Source of the DNA: Nectonema munidae
Taxonomy: Eukaryota > Nematomorpha > Nectonematoida > Nectonematidae
Assembly (NCBI GenBank): GCA_030549495.1
Contig: JAUIRK010000800.1
Location: 1-64,000, forward strand
Direction: 5' to 3'
Length of the DNA stretch: 64,000 nt
Under the pieces are notes generated by a model. That model had not been told where the DNA came from and searched no databases. It saw nothing but the letters and a program-made list of their open reading frames with translations. This document shows positions 36,091 through 48,000 of the stretch, piece by piece; position 1 is the first letter of the stretch, and every line of letters begins with the position of its first letter. The translations under genes and the position numbers were made by a program.

Positions 36091-37379
36091 GCAGTTTCGT
36101 GTATACAGCCGATTTTGCGATAAACTGTGCACAACCTAAAAAAGCGTGAAAGTGATAGTAGCGTTGTGTGTTTACGTTGTAATCATTTTCACAAGGAAAA
36201 GATGGAAAATTGTATAGTTATATCCACATGCTACTGTAACTAAGGATAGACCAACATTAACAGGGAAAGAAGTAGTTGTCAAGGATAAAAGAAATTTAAA
36301 AATAGGGGATTTTGGAAATGCGTAATTAGATACTCTTTTTATGTTTTCATTAGTTGCAGCAACACCGGCTAGACCCTAGTTTGCTGGGAAAGTAGCCGAA
36401 AAGCGGATTTATTATTATTACTGCAACTAAAAGTTTTTCAATTTGGTTGGAAAATGCGATGCCAAATGTGTAGATTATTTGGATGCCCGAAAATTAAGGA
36501 TACCCGTCAACTTTTAATGGAATGTTGTCTAGAGACGAGATTTTTTTTATAAAAAATTAATGAATACCCTATTCAAAAAAAAGAGGTTTTCATATACGTG
36601 TTTTTTGACTTAATTTTGAGTATACTATGCTCCATTCAAGCACAGAATTGTTAATTAAAAACTGTGGAAATCTTCTCAACCTTCTTTTTTCTTATGACAC
36701 CTTTCTCTTTTAAAAGAACATAGCCAGCTTTCAAGTCACCAACGATATATTATTTTCATTTTTTGTTAATCCAATTTATAACGAAAAATATGTTTTGCTT
36801 AATTTAAAGAAGAACAAATCTCAAAATATGAAAAAATAAGCAGAGATCCAAAAATTAAAAAAAAAATTACTCCTTAAATTTCAACCACGCGCCTTTCTTA
36901 TTTCTTCAGTAAGGCAAAAGTATCTGAAATTTTGATTCAAATATTTTTTTATAAATGGGGCTTTTGCATTGAAGTGCGTCGAATATAAAATACATCTTCC
37001 TAATATTCTTTCTTCTATATTATTCCAAGTCTACACGGAGCTTTCATAGATTTTCTGGATAAAATTTGAGAAGAAACTACACTTTTAATTAGCAAAATCG
37101 ACTTCAAAATTTTTTCAACTGCATTTAAGTCATGTTTTCCTAAATGGTAATGTCTTTAAAAAAACTGCCATTTATAAATTTAATGACTTATTTCTTAAAA
37201 AAAATTATTTTGCTAGTTTTTTATAATAATGAGATAGTGTTAAAATAATTTACTAACAAATTGTCATTATTTGTTGTAAAGTTACTTAAAATATTTCTCA
37301 TCTGAAAGAGACACATTTATGATTTGCATAATCTTTTGGAAGAGACTTGGTCTTCTCCAAATTTTAATCAAAATAAATT
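36091..37379. other. AT-rich interval, nothing recognised
   Basis: No gene or named repeat seen. Confidence 0.35.
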
Positions 37380-37830
37380 TTACTCGTTCGTTGGAAACCT
37401 TTTTGTTTTGGTCACTGCGTTTTCGCAACTGAATCTAACCGACTCTTTTAATTCGCAAAACGGTCCTTCAAGTGCTGTTTTCTTTTTTTTGTTCATTGAG
37501 GGTCTTATCAGAATGAAATAAATTTGATTGTTGTTCCCTGTCCAAATGTCTACTATAAAGCATGCGCGTTCGTCGGCGGTTTGACAGAAGGTAAATTCAA
37601 GTGTGGATCTGAAGTCATGAAGGTTGTAGTTAGAAAAATCAGTAACTTTGGCTTTTCTTTTTTCCTTTTTGTGCTTTTTTTTGAAACTATGTGTGCTCTT
37701 CTTTGTTTCTTTTCCTCTGTGGAATCTTTCTTCTTCGCCTCTTAATATCAGCTTCGTCTCTTTGTCTGCCTTGGAAGCTGCGCTTGTCGCGAAGTTTCTT
37801 ACCTCGTGCAGTCTCTCCTTGGGTGTGCAG

Positions 37831-39655
37831 TGTGTCCATATGAGTTGTGTGTGTGTCCATATGGTTTGTGTGTGTGTCCTAGGTTTGTGTGTGTGTCCAT
37901 TGGTTTGTGTGTCCCTGGTTTGTGTGTGTGTGTCCCTGGTTTGTGTGTGTGTGTCCCATGGTTTGTGTGTGTGTGTCCCTGAGTTTGTGTGTGTGTGTCC
38001 CATGGTTTGTGTGTGTGTGTCCATGAGTTTGTGTGTGTGTGTCCACATGAGTTTGTGTGTGTGTGTCCACATGAGTTTGTGTGTGTGTGTCCCTGAGTTT
38101 GTGTGTGTGTGTCCACATGAGTTTGTGTGTGTGTGTCCACATGAGTTTGTGTGTGTGTGTCCACATGAGTTTGTGTGTGTGTGTCCACATGAGTTTGTGT
38201 GTGTGTGTCCACATGAGTTTGTGTGTGTGTGTCCATATGAGTTTGTGTGTGTGTGTGTGTCCATATGAGTTTGTGTGTGTGTGTCCATATGAGTTTGTGT
38301 GTGTGTGTCCATATGAGTTTGTGTGTATGTGTCCATATGAGTTTGTGTGTATGTGTCCATATGAGTTGTGTGTGTGTGTGTCCATATGAGTTTGTGTGTG
38401 TGTGTCCATATGAGTTGTGTGTGTGTGTCCATATGAGTTTGTGTGTGTGTGTCCATATGAGTTTGTGTGTGTGTGTCCACATGATTTTGTGTGTGTGTGT
38501 CCACATGAGTTTGTGTGTGTGTGTCCATATGAGTTTGTGTGTGTGTGTCCATATGAGTTTGTGTGTGTGTGTCCATATGAGTTTTGTGTGTGTGTGTGTC
38601 CATATGAGTTTTGTGTGTGTGTGTGTCCATATGAGTTTTGTGTGTGTGTGTGTCCATATAGTTTTTGTGTGTGTGTGTCCATATGAGTTTGTGTGTGTGT
38701 GTGTGTCCATATGAGTTTGTGTGTGTGTGTGTGTCCATATAGTTTGTGTGTGTGTGTGTGTCCATATGAGTTTGTGTGTGTGTGTGTGTCCATATGAGTT
38801 TTTGTGTGTGTGTGTCCATATGATTTTTGTGTGTGTGTGTGTCCATATGAGTTTGTGTGTGTGTGTGTGTCCATATGAGTTTGTGTGTGTGTGTGTGTCC
38901 ATATGAGTTTGTGTGTGTGTGTCCATATGAGTTTGTGTGTGTGTGTCCATATGAGTTTGTGTGTGTGTGTCCATATGAGTTTGTGTGTGTGTGTCCATAT
39001 GAGTTTGTGTGTGTGTGTCCATATAGTTTTGTGTGTGTGTCCTATGAGTTTGTGTGTGTGTGTCCATATGAGTTTGTGTGTGTGTCCATATAGTTTGTGT
39101 GTGTGTGTCCATATGAGTTTGTGTGTGTGTGTCCATATGAGTTTGTGTGTGTGTGTGTCCATATGAGTTTTTGTGTGTGTGTGTCCATATGAGTTTTGTG
39201 TGTGTCCATATGAGTTTGTGTGTGTGTGTCCATATGAGTTTGTGTGTGTGTGTCCATATGAGTTTGTGTGTGTGTGTCCATATGAGTTTGTGTGTGTGTG
39301 TCCATATGAGTTTGTGTGTGTGTGTCCATATGAGTTTGTGTGTGTGTGTCCACATGAGTTTGTGTCTGTGTGTCCATATGAGTTTGTGTGTGTGTGTCCA
39401 TATGAGTTTGTGTGTGTGTGTCCATATGAGTTTGTGTGTGTGTGTCCATATGAGTTTGTGTGTGTGTGTCCATATGAGTTTGTGTGTGTGTGTCCATATG
39501 AGTTTGTGTGTGTGTGTCCATATGAGTTTGTGTGTGTGTGTCCATATGAGTTTGTGTGTGTGTGTCCATATGAGTTTGTGTGTTGAGTTTGTGTGTGTGT
39601 GTCCAATAGTTTGTGTGTGTGTGTCCAATGAGTTTGTGTGTGTGTATGTGTGTGG
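37831..39655. repeat. Minisatellite, 24-bp TG-rich unit, about 1.8 kb
   Basis: Around 70 copies of GTCCATATGAGTTTG plus a (TG)n run of variable length. Units with CCACATGAG cluster at 38040-38220 and 38470-38510; CCATATGAG units dominate elsewhere. The left edge (37900-38040) has shortened units lacking the core. Because 24 is divisible by three, all frames stay open and give long histidine/threonine or cysteine/valine repeats; these are not proteins. Confidence 0.97.
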
Positions 39656-40109
39656 TTATGTTGAGTTTTGAGGGATAAGTTGTGTTTAGTGTGGTGTTTT
39701 TTGTGTTACTAAAAGTGTGTGATGTTTTGTTACTTTGTGTGTTAGTTTTGGTGTGTTCTGTATGTTAGTCATTGTTTGTGTGTATTGTGTTGGTCAGTAT
39801 GTGTATGTTTCTAGTGGCCATTCTTTCGTGTTTGTTTTGTAGTTTGCCTGTTCGTTTTCTTTGTGTTATCTGTGAAATTTGTTTTTCATCCATGTTTGGG
39901 TTAAAGTTCCAGTGTGTATCATTGGAATTTTATAAAAATTGTTGTTTATATAAATAGTTCTTGTTAAAATAGGAAATAGTGTTATTGAAGTCTTGAAGTC
40001 AGTAGACCCAAAAGTGATGATGAAGTCAGAAGAAAGTGTGATATTATCTTTGTCTCAAATCAATTATCGCAAGAAATATTCAATCGAAGGGAGAAGAGGA
40101 TTAAAAAAG
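39656..40109. other. TG-rich right flank of the minisatellite
   Basis: 39656-39900 is T/G-rich, like a decayed extension of the array, then grades into ordinary AT-rich DNA. Confidence 0.4.
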
Positions 40110-41395
40110 GTATGGGTACTGGTTCTAATATAAAGGTCTTTGATAATTACTCATACCGAAATTTAATACTCCAGTTGAATCTTTTAATGATGATGAATGA
40201 TATCGTTGAAAATATTTGGCTTTTACAAATAAGTATTCTTTCCAAAAAATTTACTCTGAATTTAAAGAAGAGTTTTCAGTTTATTGGCACTTATTTTGTC
40301 AGGTTAGTGTTCTTCCAAGTATAGATTATATTGGGAACGATAATTATTCAATGTAAAAGATTTGAAGAATTAAGAATAATACCATTTTTGTATAATACTC
40401 AAATGATATTAATGACAAGTTTTCTAAGATAAGAAATCTTAAATCTTCATAAATTTTCAGATTTTTTGCTATTTCTAGTTTCCTTGTTGATAAACATATA
40501 CCTGTTAACCATCCTCTAAACAATATTTACTGAAATATAAAGTTTGGGTATCGCAATGGTCTGATTGTATACAACTGGATATTGTTGTCAATTTGATATC
40601 TACCAAGGAAAAAAGTTTTCTGTAAATAAATATCAATCCGATTTTGGATTGGGAGTTCTGTTGTTTTGAATTTTGCAAAAAATCAAAAGAATTCATCAAA
40701 TGTATATTCTTATATTTCAGATAATTTTTCAGCCTATAAATTTAGTGGAAAAAATGTCGAAATAGGAATCAAGTATACCACTATAAGAAAAATAGAACAA
40801 AGGTCCGTTGAAAACGCAAAATTGGGTAAGAGCAAAGGGAATTCATTTTCATGGTTTAGAAATAATGTTAATATAGTGCTCGATAGAAAAAAGTCTATCA
40901 TAGCTGTATCCAACTTCGAATCTATTAACCTCTCCAAAAAGTCACAAGATATTCCACAGGAGAAAAAAGATAAAAATCAATCAACAAAAATTTCCCATAC
41001 CTACAAAAATATATGGGTTTTGTAGATATGTTAGATCAAAACAATCTCAGTACCGAATATCTATCAGAGGAAAGAAATGGTACTGGTCTATAATGATCCA
41101 ATTATTGACAAATTGTCAATTGTTGGGCTTTACACAAGTTTCAATATCAAGTCCATATGATCAGCTGGCTTTCGAAGATTGATAGTGGAGTATTTATTAA
41201 GTCTGGAATACAATCGAAAGCTGGTAGATCCTCAGCATAAAAGTCCTTCAGATGATATAAGATTCGACAGAAATCACATAATTGTTAACGTTGAAAAAAC
41301 AAGAGTACGTTGTGAATGCAATTGCAGAAAAAAAGTGAGATAGATGTGGTGTTGGTTTGCAGTAAAGTGTTTCAAAGTGTATCATTCAAGATGAT
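40110..41395 (+). pseudogene. piggyBac transposase, decayed
   Basis: Plus-strand blocks in piggyBac order: LPSIDYIGNDNYS (about 40.32 kb), a KFGYR...WSDC block (40.53 kb), GSSVVLNFAKN (about 40.65 kb), SDNFSAYKFSGKNVEIGIK, NAKLGKSKGNSFSW, a VSNFES block, FVDMLDQNNLS (41.02 kb), FRRLIVEYLLSLEYN (41.17 kb) and a C-terminal cysteine finger (RCECNCRKKVR...CF..YH). The middle 120 residues are one open frame; the rest is split by stops and frameshifts. Its closest resemblance is to vertebrate-type PGBD proteins and it differs from the other three copies. Ends not found. Confidence 0.8.
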
Positions 41396-41861
41396 GAAGC
41401 TTATTTTATTTATTACGTTCTTTGCTTTAGCCTTAAACATGTGAATAAAATTTTACTTCAATTTACTCCAATTTTTCTTTTTAAATTTCAAATATAAAAA
41501 TGTGTGCTAACTTTTCATTAATCTGTCCAACGTTGCATTTTCGCAACGTGTTTTTTTTGAAAGAAAAAAAAATTTTCATAAAAATCTCGCAAATTTGCTT
41601 TTTTCCAGGTATTTATTATTTATCTTTTCAATTTGAAGTTAATTCGATGAAAAATGAACCTTTGTCAAAAGGGTACTACTTAAATTTAATAAACCTTTGT
41701 CAAAAAAGGCATCGAAAAAGTCATCTCCCTATTCCAAAAAATGCTCATGTGGATCGCTGCAAACTTGGGTTGATAAAATGCACATTATTTTATGTTTCAC
41801 TTTACATAGTATCAAATTGTCTCCAATTTTCCCTAGTTTTATACTCCTTTCTCATATCGCT

Positions 41862-41999
41862 TTAACACATTTACGGCCAATGTTCCTATTTTGGAACATA
41901 AGTAATTTCATCTTCGTCTGCTTTTTTCAATGACTTTGAATATAAATCGTCTGCGTTTTTTTAGATATCGTCTGCTTTGCTTGGCCTTAAATGGGTTAA
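41862..41999. mobile_element. piggyBac-type TTAA MITE, 138 bp, second full copy
   Basis: TTAA at both ends, left TIR CACATTTACGGCC, right TIR inverted CCCATTTAAGGCC, and the same TGTTCC-TATTTT-GGAACA hairpin as the copy at 7816-7953. The two differ at only a handful of positions. Confidence 0.9.
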
Positions 42000-42960
42000 A
42001 CTACCTCTTTCCAAGTTATTTTGGGTCTCTTCCCTTGCACTTACCCTAAGTTTGCTCCTCATAAACTTTTCTAATAAACTCACGCTTTGCACTTCTATTT
42101 ACATGAGCAAAACATTTCAATCCTTGATTTTGCATAACCGTATTTATTTCATTGAATTGACAAAGACTTCTTACTTTCTCCTCACTAGCCGTATATTTAA
42201 AACTCACCTTACACATTATTCTCAACATTCTCAGCTCACTGATTTTTAGCGTACACTTCTTTGCTTATTTCAAGGCCCAACTAAACTGATTTAAAACAAC
42301 TTCTGCATAATTGACCTCTTAAGCGTATAGAATAAGTGTTACTACACAAAATAGTGCTTAAAGATTTGAATTTGTTCCAAGCTAGCCTTACTCCATGCTT
42401 TATTTAATTGCTTATACGATACCTACTACGTCTAAATTTCCTCCAAAATACCAAAATGTGTGAACTCTTTCTAATTCTACTCCGTCTACCAGTACTTTTT
42501 CATCTTATCATACTATCTTAGGATTCGAACAATTACTACAGTTGGAATTTTTTATTACACATTACACAGAGAATGGAATCACTTTGAACTCCAATGCCAC
42601 AAACTCCAGAGGGGTTAATATTTTTAAGCCTTTTTCTCTAATATACTTTTTTCGGTGAAGAATTTTTGAACTCTTAGAAGAATCCTCTACTAAAATTACG
42701 TCATCTACATATAAAATTCGCGCATCCCTTGTTTTAATTTCATCTCTTCGAATTTTAAGAAAAAGACTAAAGACTCTTGAAGCAATCCCACTCTATTTTA
42801 ATAAATTCATCGGAAAATGCATTTTCCAATTTTATGTAGGTATCCTCACTCTCATATAAAGCTATGCTTGCTTTCACAAAATTTTGATTCCCGCCTTTTC
42901 TCCTTAGTGTGCATTTAATTAGAGTTCAAGTCAATAAAAGCAAAATAACAGGTATACTTA
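42000..42960 (-). pseudogene. LINE reverse transcriptase remnant (RTE-like)
   Basis: The minus strand encodes ARILYVDDVILVEDSS, the reverse transcriptase active-site box, then KGLKILTPLEF, VDGVELERVHTFWYFGGNLD and the C-terminal LKISELRMLRIMCKVSFKY and GLKCFAHVNR blocks typical of this LINE type. Stops and frameshifts separate the blocks. Endonuclease and 5' part are missing. Confidence 0.75.
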
Positions 42961-45014
42961 TATTCGATTTAAAGTTCACAGTTGATAAAGGACAAAAGGT
43001 GTTTTGATTTTGATCTTTTTAAGTAACTTTCATATTCTAGAGGAAAAAGGTATTATCCTAGGTATTATTCCTTTCGAAACTTTTGCAAAAAGAAAATTAT
43101 TTGGATTTAATTTATATAAAATTGAATGAAGTCTTGCGAAATTGTAAAATATTTTTAGATGTAAGATTAGTGTACATTTTTAAATGTTCTCGACATCCTT
43201 GAAAAAATCAGGGCATGAATCATACCCAGTTCAATTTAATGAAAATAGCTACCAAAACTTATGTAGCAAAGAGTTATTTTCTCATCGCCCGCATAAAGCA
43301 TTGAAAGAAGTACTTGAGTTTAAAAAAACGAACAAAATCCAGGATCATGGAGGCAAAGGGAAAATATGCCTTTCGAAACCAAGTACTTTAAAATATATAC
43401 ACCAAATTCTTACTTCCAGCTTGGACTAAAGAAGGGCCACAAATTAAACTTTTTCCCATTTTTTAAAATAGTACTTAAAAAATCCAATTTTATCAAATAC
43501 CGACCCATGCCTTTTAAAAATCTTCAATTCTCGAATCTGATTTCATAAACCTGGCAAAATGTTATCTTATTTTTCTTCTTTTTTTCTGAGTAGCTCGTTT
43601 TCCAATCAAATTTATATGATCTTTTGAATGATTACCTTAATGTGTATTTGATTTGTTTTAAAGTAAAAAAGGCTACTGAAAAGAAACATGGTACCCCTTT
43701 TTTGAAAACTCATCTGAAATCAGAAGGAATTTTAACAATAACGAATTGATTAAAAAATTTCCGATTTATGTAGCTTAAAAAACGAATTAAGAAAAATTAA
43801 GTCTATATATCTATATATAGAAAAACGTCGAAAACTTAAAAAAAAATTCTATTAGATTCTGTTCCTAAATTAAAGGAACTAGATATTCTAACGATGGAAA
43901 GTATTGATTAACGTATTAGACATGCCAAAAGAGAGAATTAATGACATTAATATGTGAAGCTTGCTTGTTCACAATAAAGATTGAAAGCGTGAAATTTTAT
44001 ACGTCTTTGACATCCAAAGGCATATACGATTATGTTTGCAAAAGTATCAAGCAATTGAAAATTTTAGAAGATATCTTGTGTCAGATACACCATCTTACTT
44101 AGCTTACAGCACATTCAGGTGACTTTGAAGGAATGCATTCTTATTGGTCAGATAAACGAAGAAGCGCATATACGTAATCATGAAATTTTCTGGAAATTCA
44201 CGAAAATAATCCTTCCAGGGGATAAAGAATTTAGAGTGTTGACTACCTCTAATCCACGAAATCACTAAAATCGAAAGAATTGTAAAATAAAGCAAATTTG
44301 AATGACAAATAGTACACAAATGGGTCAATGACCTATAGAAAAACACTCCAGACGAGTTTAACATGTTTTTCAAAAAAAATTTGAATAGTCTATCAAGATA
44401 GAAAAAATGGGAATTAATGCTAATTACTCGTATTACACAATATATATTAAATCATTTCATCTTACGGATTAGAAGAATTCTTCTTTCAGAAAACTAAACT
44501 ATATTTTATTGAGTATGTATTGATATGCTCAAAAATTGACGAACAGAGGGGCGGGCGAAAAATTATTAAATGAAAGGAAATATAAAAAAAGCAAAGTTTA
44601 AGATGATCCACTTTTTTCACTATGAAAGATGTAATATTTTCAAGGGTTATAAATCTTCTAATGTTTATGCGCTGTAGGACTAATGCTTGCAAAGCGAAAC
44701 ATCAAGGTTTTCTAGAATATATCTTTTTTTTTGGAATCTGTTTCTTTTTATTTCTTTTTAAATAATAATTTATCATATATATTTTGTTACAGTAAGAAAA
44801 AAAATTACTATAGAATCTCTAAACACCTGAAAATAGACCAAATCATTTGTTACAGTCCTTCTATTCAAAAGATAAGTACTAGAGTATAACATATTGAAAG
44901 AATTGAAATACGAGTTTAGTCTCCTATTGAGGATGATTTTGGAAAAAAAATAAAAAAAAAATATTACAAAAACCTTTATTGTGTCCCAGGAACTTTAGAA
45001 AAAATAAGTAATGT
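42961..45014. other. AT-rich interval 3' of the thiamine pyrophosphokinase gene
   Basis: Two overlapping open stretches at 43184-43548 (plus) and two at 44104-44692 (minus) match nothing I know and show no clear splice borders. No named repeat. Confidence 0.3.
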
Positions 45015-48000
45015 TTAGTGTATAGTGTTAAAGTTTGACAAAGAAAAACCAATGCTCCATAAAAGATAATTATCTGTAGAAATTGAGACAGAGAATTGAT
45101 CTACAATTTGATTGGAAGTTGAAATCAAGCCTCCAAAGGATAAGCGATCGTTATATAGATTGTACTTTAAACCGGAAGTAGTGACTTTGCATGGGTTGCC
45201 TACGGGTATCAAACTACACCATTCTGAATGAAAGCCTTAAAAATTAAGTTTTCAAAATCCACACATCAAACGATAGATTAACAGTGATTCCCAACCTTTT
45301 ATTTAAAACCCTTTAACGACCAGTAGGGCACTAGTGTCCAAAGAAATAAAAATCGTCTCCTTTATATAATATATAATTCCATTGAAAAAGAAAGCAGACT
45401 ATTGGTCTTCAAAGGGTTAAGTCATAAGTATAAGCTTAAGTCATTTTATTTCAAATCATTTTTCCTTCTTCACTGTTAATAATTATTTAGTTTATTTATA
45501 ACCCATTTAAAACCAATGTTCCCAAAGGGAACGCAGATGAATTCTTACTTTTATGAAGAAATCATCTTGCATTTATATATTGAATATAAAGTAAAATCAA
45601 TTATCATCAAAAATTATTTACCCCTTCATGCACAATGGGACAACACTGTCCTATAGAATAAAAATCGTCCGTTTTAATTATATAAAAACTCATATGTCTG
45701 AAAAATAACTTTTTATTTCTAAGAACTTTTTTTGAGTCGAATACAACCCCTCAGCACTTGCAATGTAGAAGTCTCAGCAATTTTCAAATTAAATGCTTAT
45801 TTTATTTACTAGAGAAAGAGTTAACTATTGTGTAAAAGTATCATGTTCTAAGTATATTTTAAACCTGAAACCTTTGAGGAGCACGAGAATTTTAAAAACT
45901 AATATTTTTCAATGAAATTTTATATATTTAAAGCAGATGGACGAATTCGTTTATGGTGACACGGGCATCACGCTGGTGCTCAAAGGGTTTATCCAAAAAA
46001 AAAAACAATTGGCTACACACTCAATAGAAAGTTTTGTGTGGAGATAAGCGATTGGTTGAAAAACACCACTCTACCTACTTGCTAAAAAGCGCTTACTACC
46101 TGTGCCAACTTTGACTCGATGCTTGCCAGGAGAGAGTAGAGAGGTCAGGCAATTTGGATGCAAAAGATACACGGGAAAAGGGAGTAAGGGTTTGCACAGT
46201 TGCAGTGTGTGGATGTTGCCTAGAAGGTGATCTAAGCGAAATGAAGAAGTAGCACGCGCGTACGCAGAAGACAATACTACCATGCATTCTGCGGATGCCA
46301 GCTCACTTTTCGCACCTGCCATCTTTTCTGAAATAACATAACACGATTTTGTGAAATCAGTGCGATCTTGTGATGGCGTGTGCACTATCTCACATTTTTT
46401 GTCCGAGTAATACTTCAAGCAACTTTCTTGTACCTGAAAATGAACGCGCATTCTAGTTTAATAGTATAGCTTACCAATGATAGGGTGGGTAGCCACAGAA
46501 TATGTGCCATTCTAGTCTTTAGATCCCTAGTTTAAAAAAGTAGCAAAAATCTTAGTTAATTTCAATTTTTGATCATTTTGCGATTTCGATATTAGCAATC
46601 GAGAGGATAAAAAATAAAATATTAATTTTGAACAATGAAATCTAAGTTAGTTCTTCAGTTTTAGCTTTAGAGATTAACTAAAAAATAGTTCTTAAAAGTA
46701 CTTTATTTTTTTACTTTCATAATTTTGGGGATAGTTTGAAAATAAGTCAAATCTTTGAAGAAATTGTATTTTAATCTTTACCTATCTAGCAAGATTTATA
46801 AGTATAAGCCAAAAGTAATAGCTTTAGTTCAGGAATCGGCAAACTTTTTTACCCGTCGACCCCTTCATAGAACATTTGTCGTCACATCGACCCCCACATA
46901 GAAATATTTTATAAAAACGCTAATCAATGTTCCTCAAAATTATTGGGGAGCGAAATTTTTTTCTTGCAATTTTCAAAATTAGTGGTCTGGAAATACCACG
47001 GGAGACCAAATATTCAAGCAATCCTTTAAAATAGAGTGTATTCAGCGCATACCTAAAGTCCTAAATTTATAAGACTACTTTATATTTTTTTTTACAAAAT
47101 TGGTGAATTTAAATACTATACTTCAAATTTGCATATCGAATATGGTGCGCAGAAAAAATTCCCCCATAAAAAGTATGAAAAACGCGCCCAGTAAAAATGC
47201 CCTAATTTAAAATTAGGAAAAAATGCCTCAACACAAAAAAAAATTCAAAAAATTATTAATTAAAATTAAAAAAAAAATTTTTTTAAGATATGTCAAATAA
47301 AGGTTTTTTGTAAAAAAAAAAAGTTAACTTTTCATCTAAAACATTTAAAATTTAATTAAAGTAAACTAAAAAACTCAGCATACGACAATTTTTTAAATAC
47401 AAAAAAAATTATAAAACAGCAAATATTTTTGGACTTTTTGTGTATCAGAACACTTTCTAAGTATAATTTGTATTTTAACTGATTTTAAGAACACATTCCC
47501 ACAAATCTACACCTTTGCTATTGTTTTCAAGAACTTTATAAAGAAAAAAACCCTATAGATTAAGAAATTTTAGAAATTTAGCCTTTCAAAACGGTACCAA
47601 ATAAAAATATTTATATAATTAAAAAATCCTGAAAATCAAAAATTAGGGGCATTTTTTCCTACTTTTTAATTGGGGGAATTTTTTCTGCGCACCATATTCG
47701 ATATGAAATTCGGTTGGTTAAGATGATGGACTCAGCACGCAAGCCTCTGGATTCGATTCCTCGTCGACACGAATTTGTTCATAGTTTGACATAAGCGGTA
47801 CATCAGTGCCTGGTCAATGAAAATACATCCGCTGCACCTTACCTTTTACTAAAAATTGAAAAATTTAAAATGGAACCGTCTGTTCTCAGAATAATTTCAA
47901 AATAATAGGAGGCATAAAGAATTAGAGTTTATTTGATATTTTCAAGTTTTTATAAGCAGCAAAAGCCAGAGTTTAAGTAGCCAACCCTTATAATTAAAAA

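Noticed and set aside
37380-39671. Very long open frames (up to about 600 codons) of His/Thr or Cys/Val repeats on both strands
   Set aside because: They are translations of the 24-bp minisatellite, open in every frame because the unit length is a multiple of three.
43184-43548. Overlapping plus-strand frames of 81 and 60 codons
   Set aside because: No splice borders, no family resemblance and composition close to the background.
44104-44692. Two minus-strand frames of 89 and 68 codons
   Set aside because: Phe/Ile/Leu-rich, as expected from AT-rich DNA; no conserved motif.
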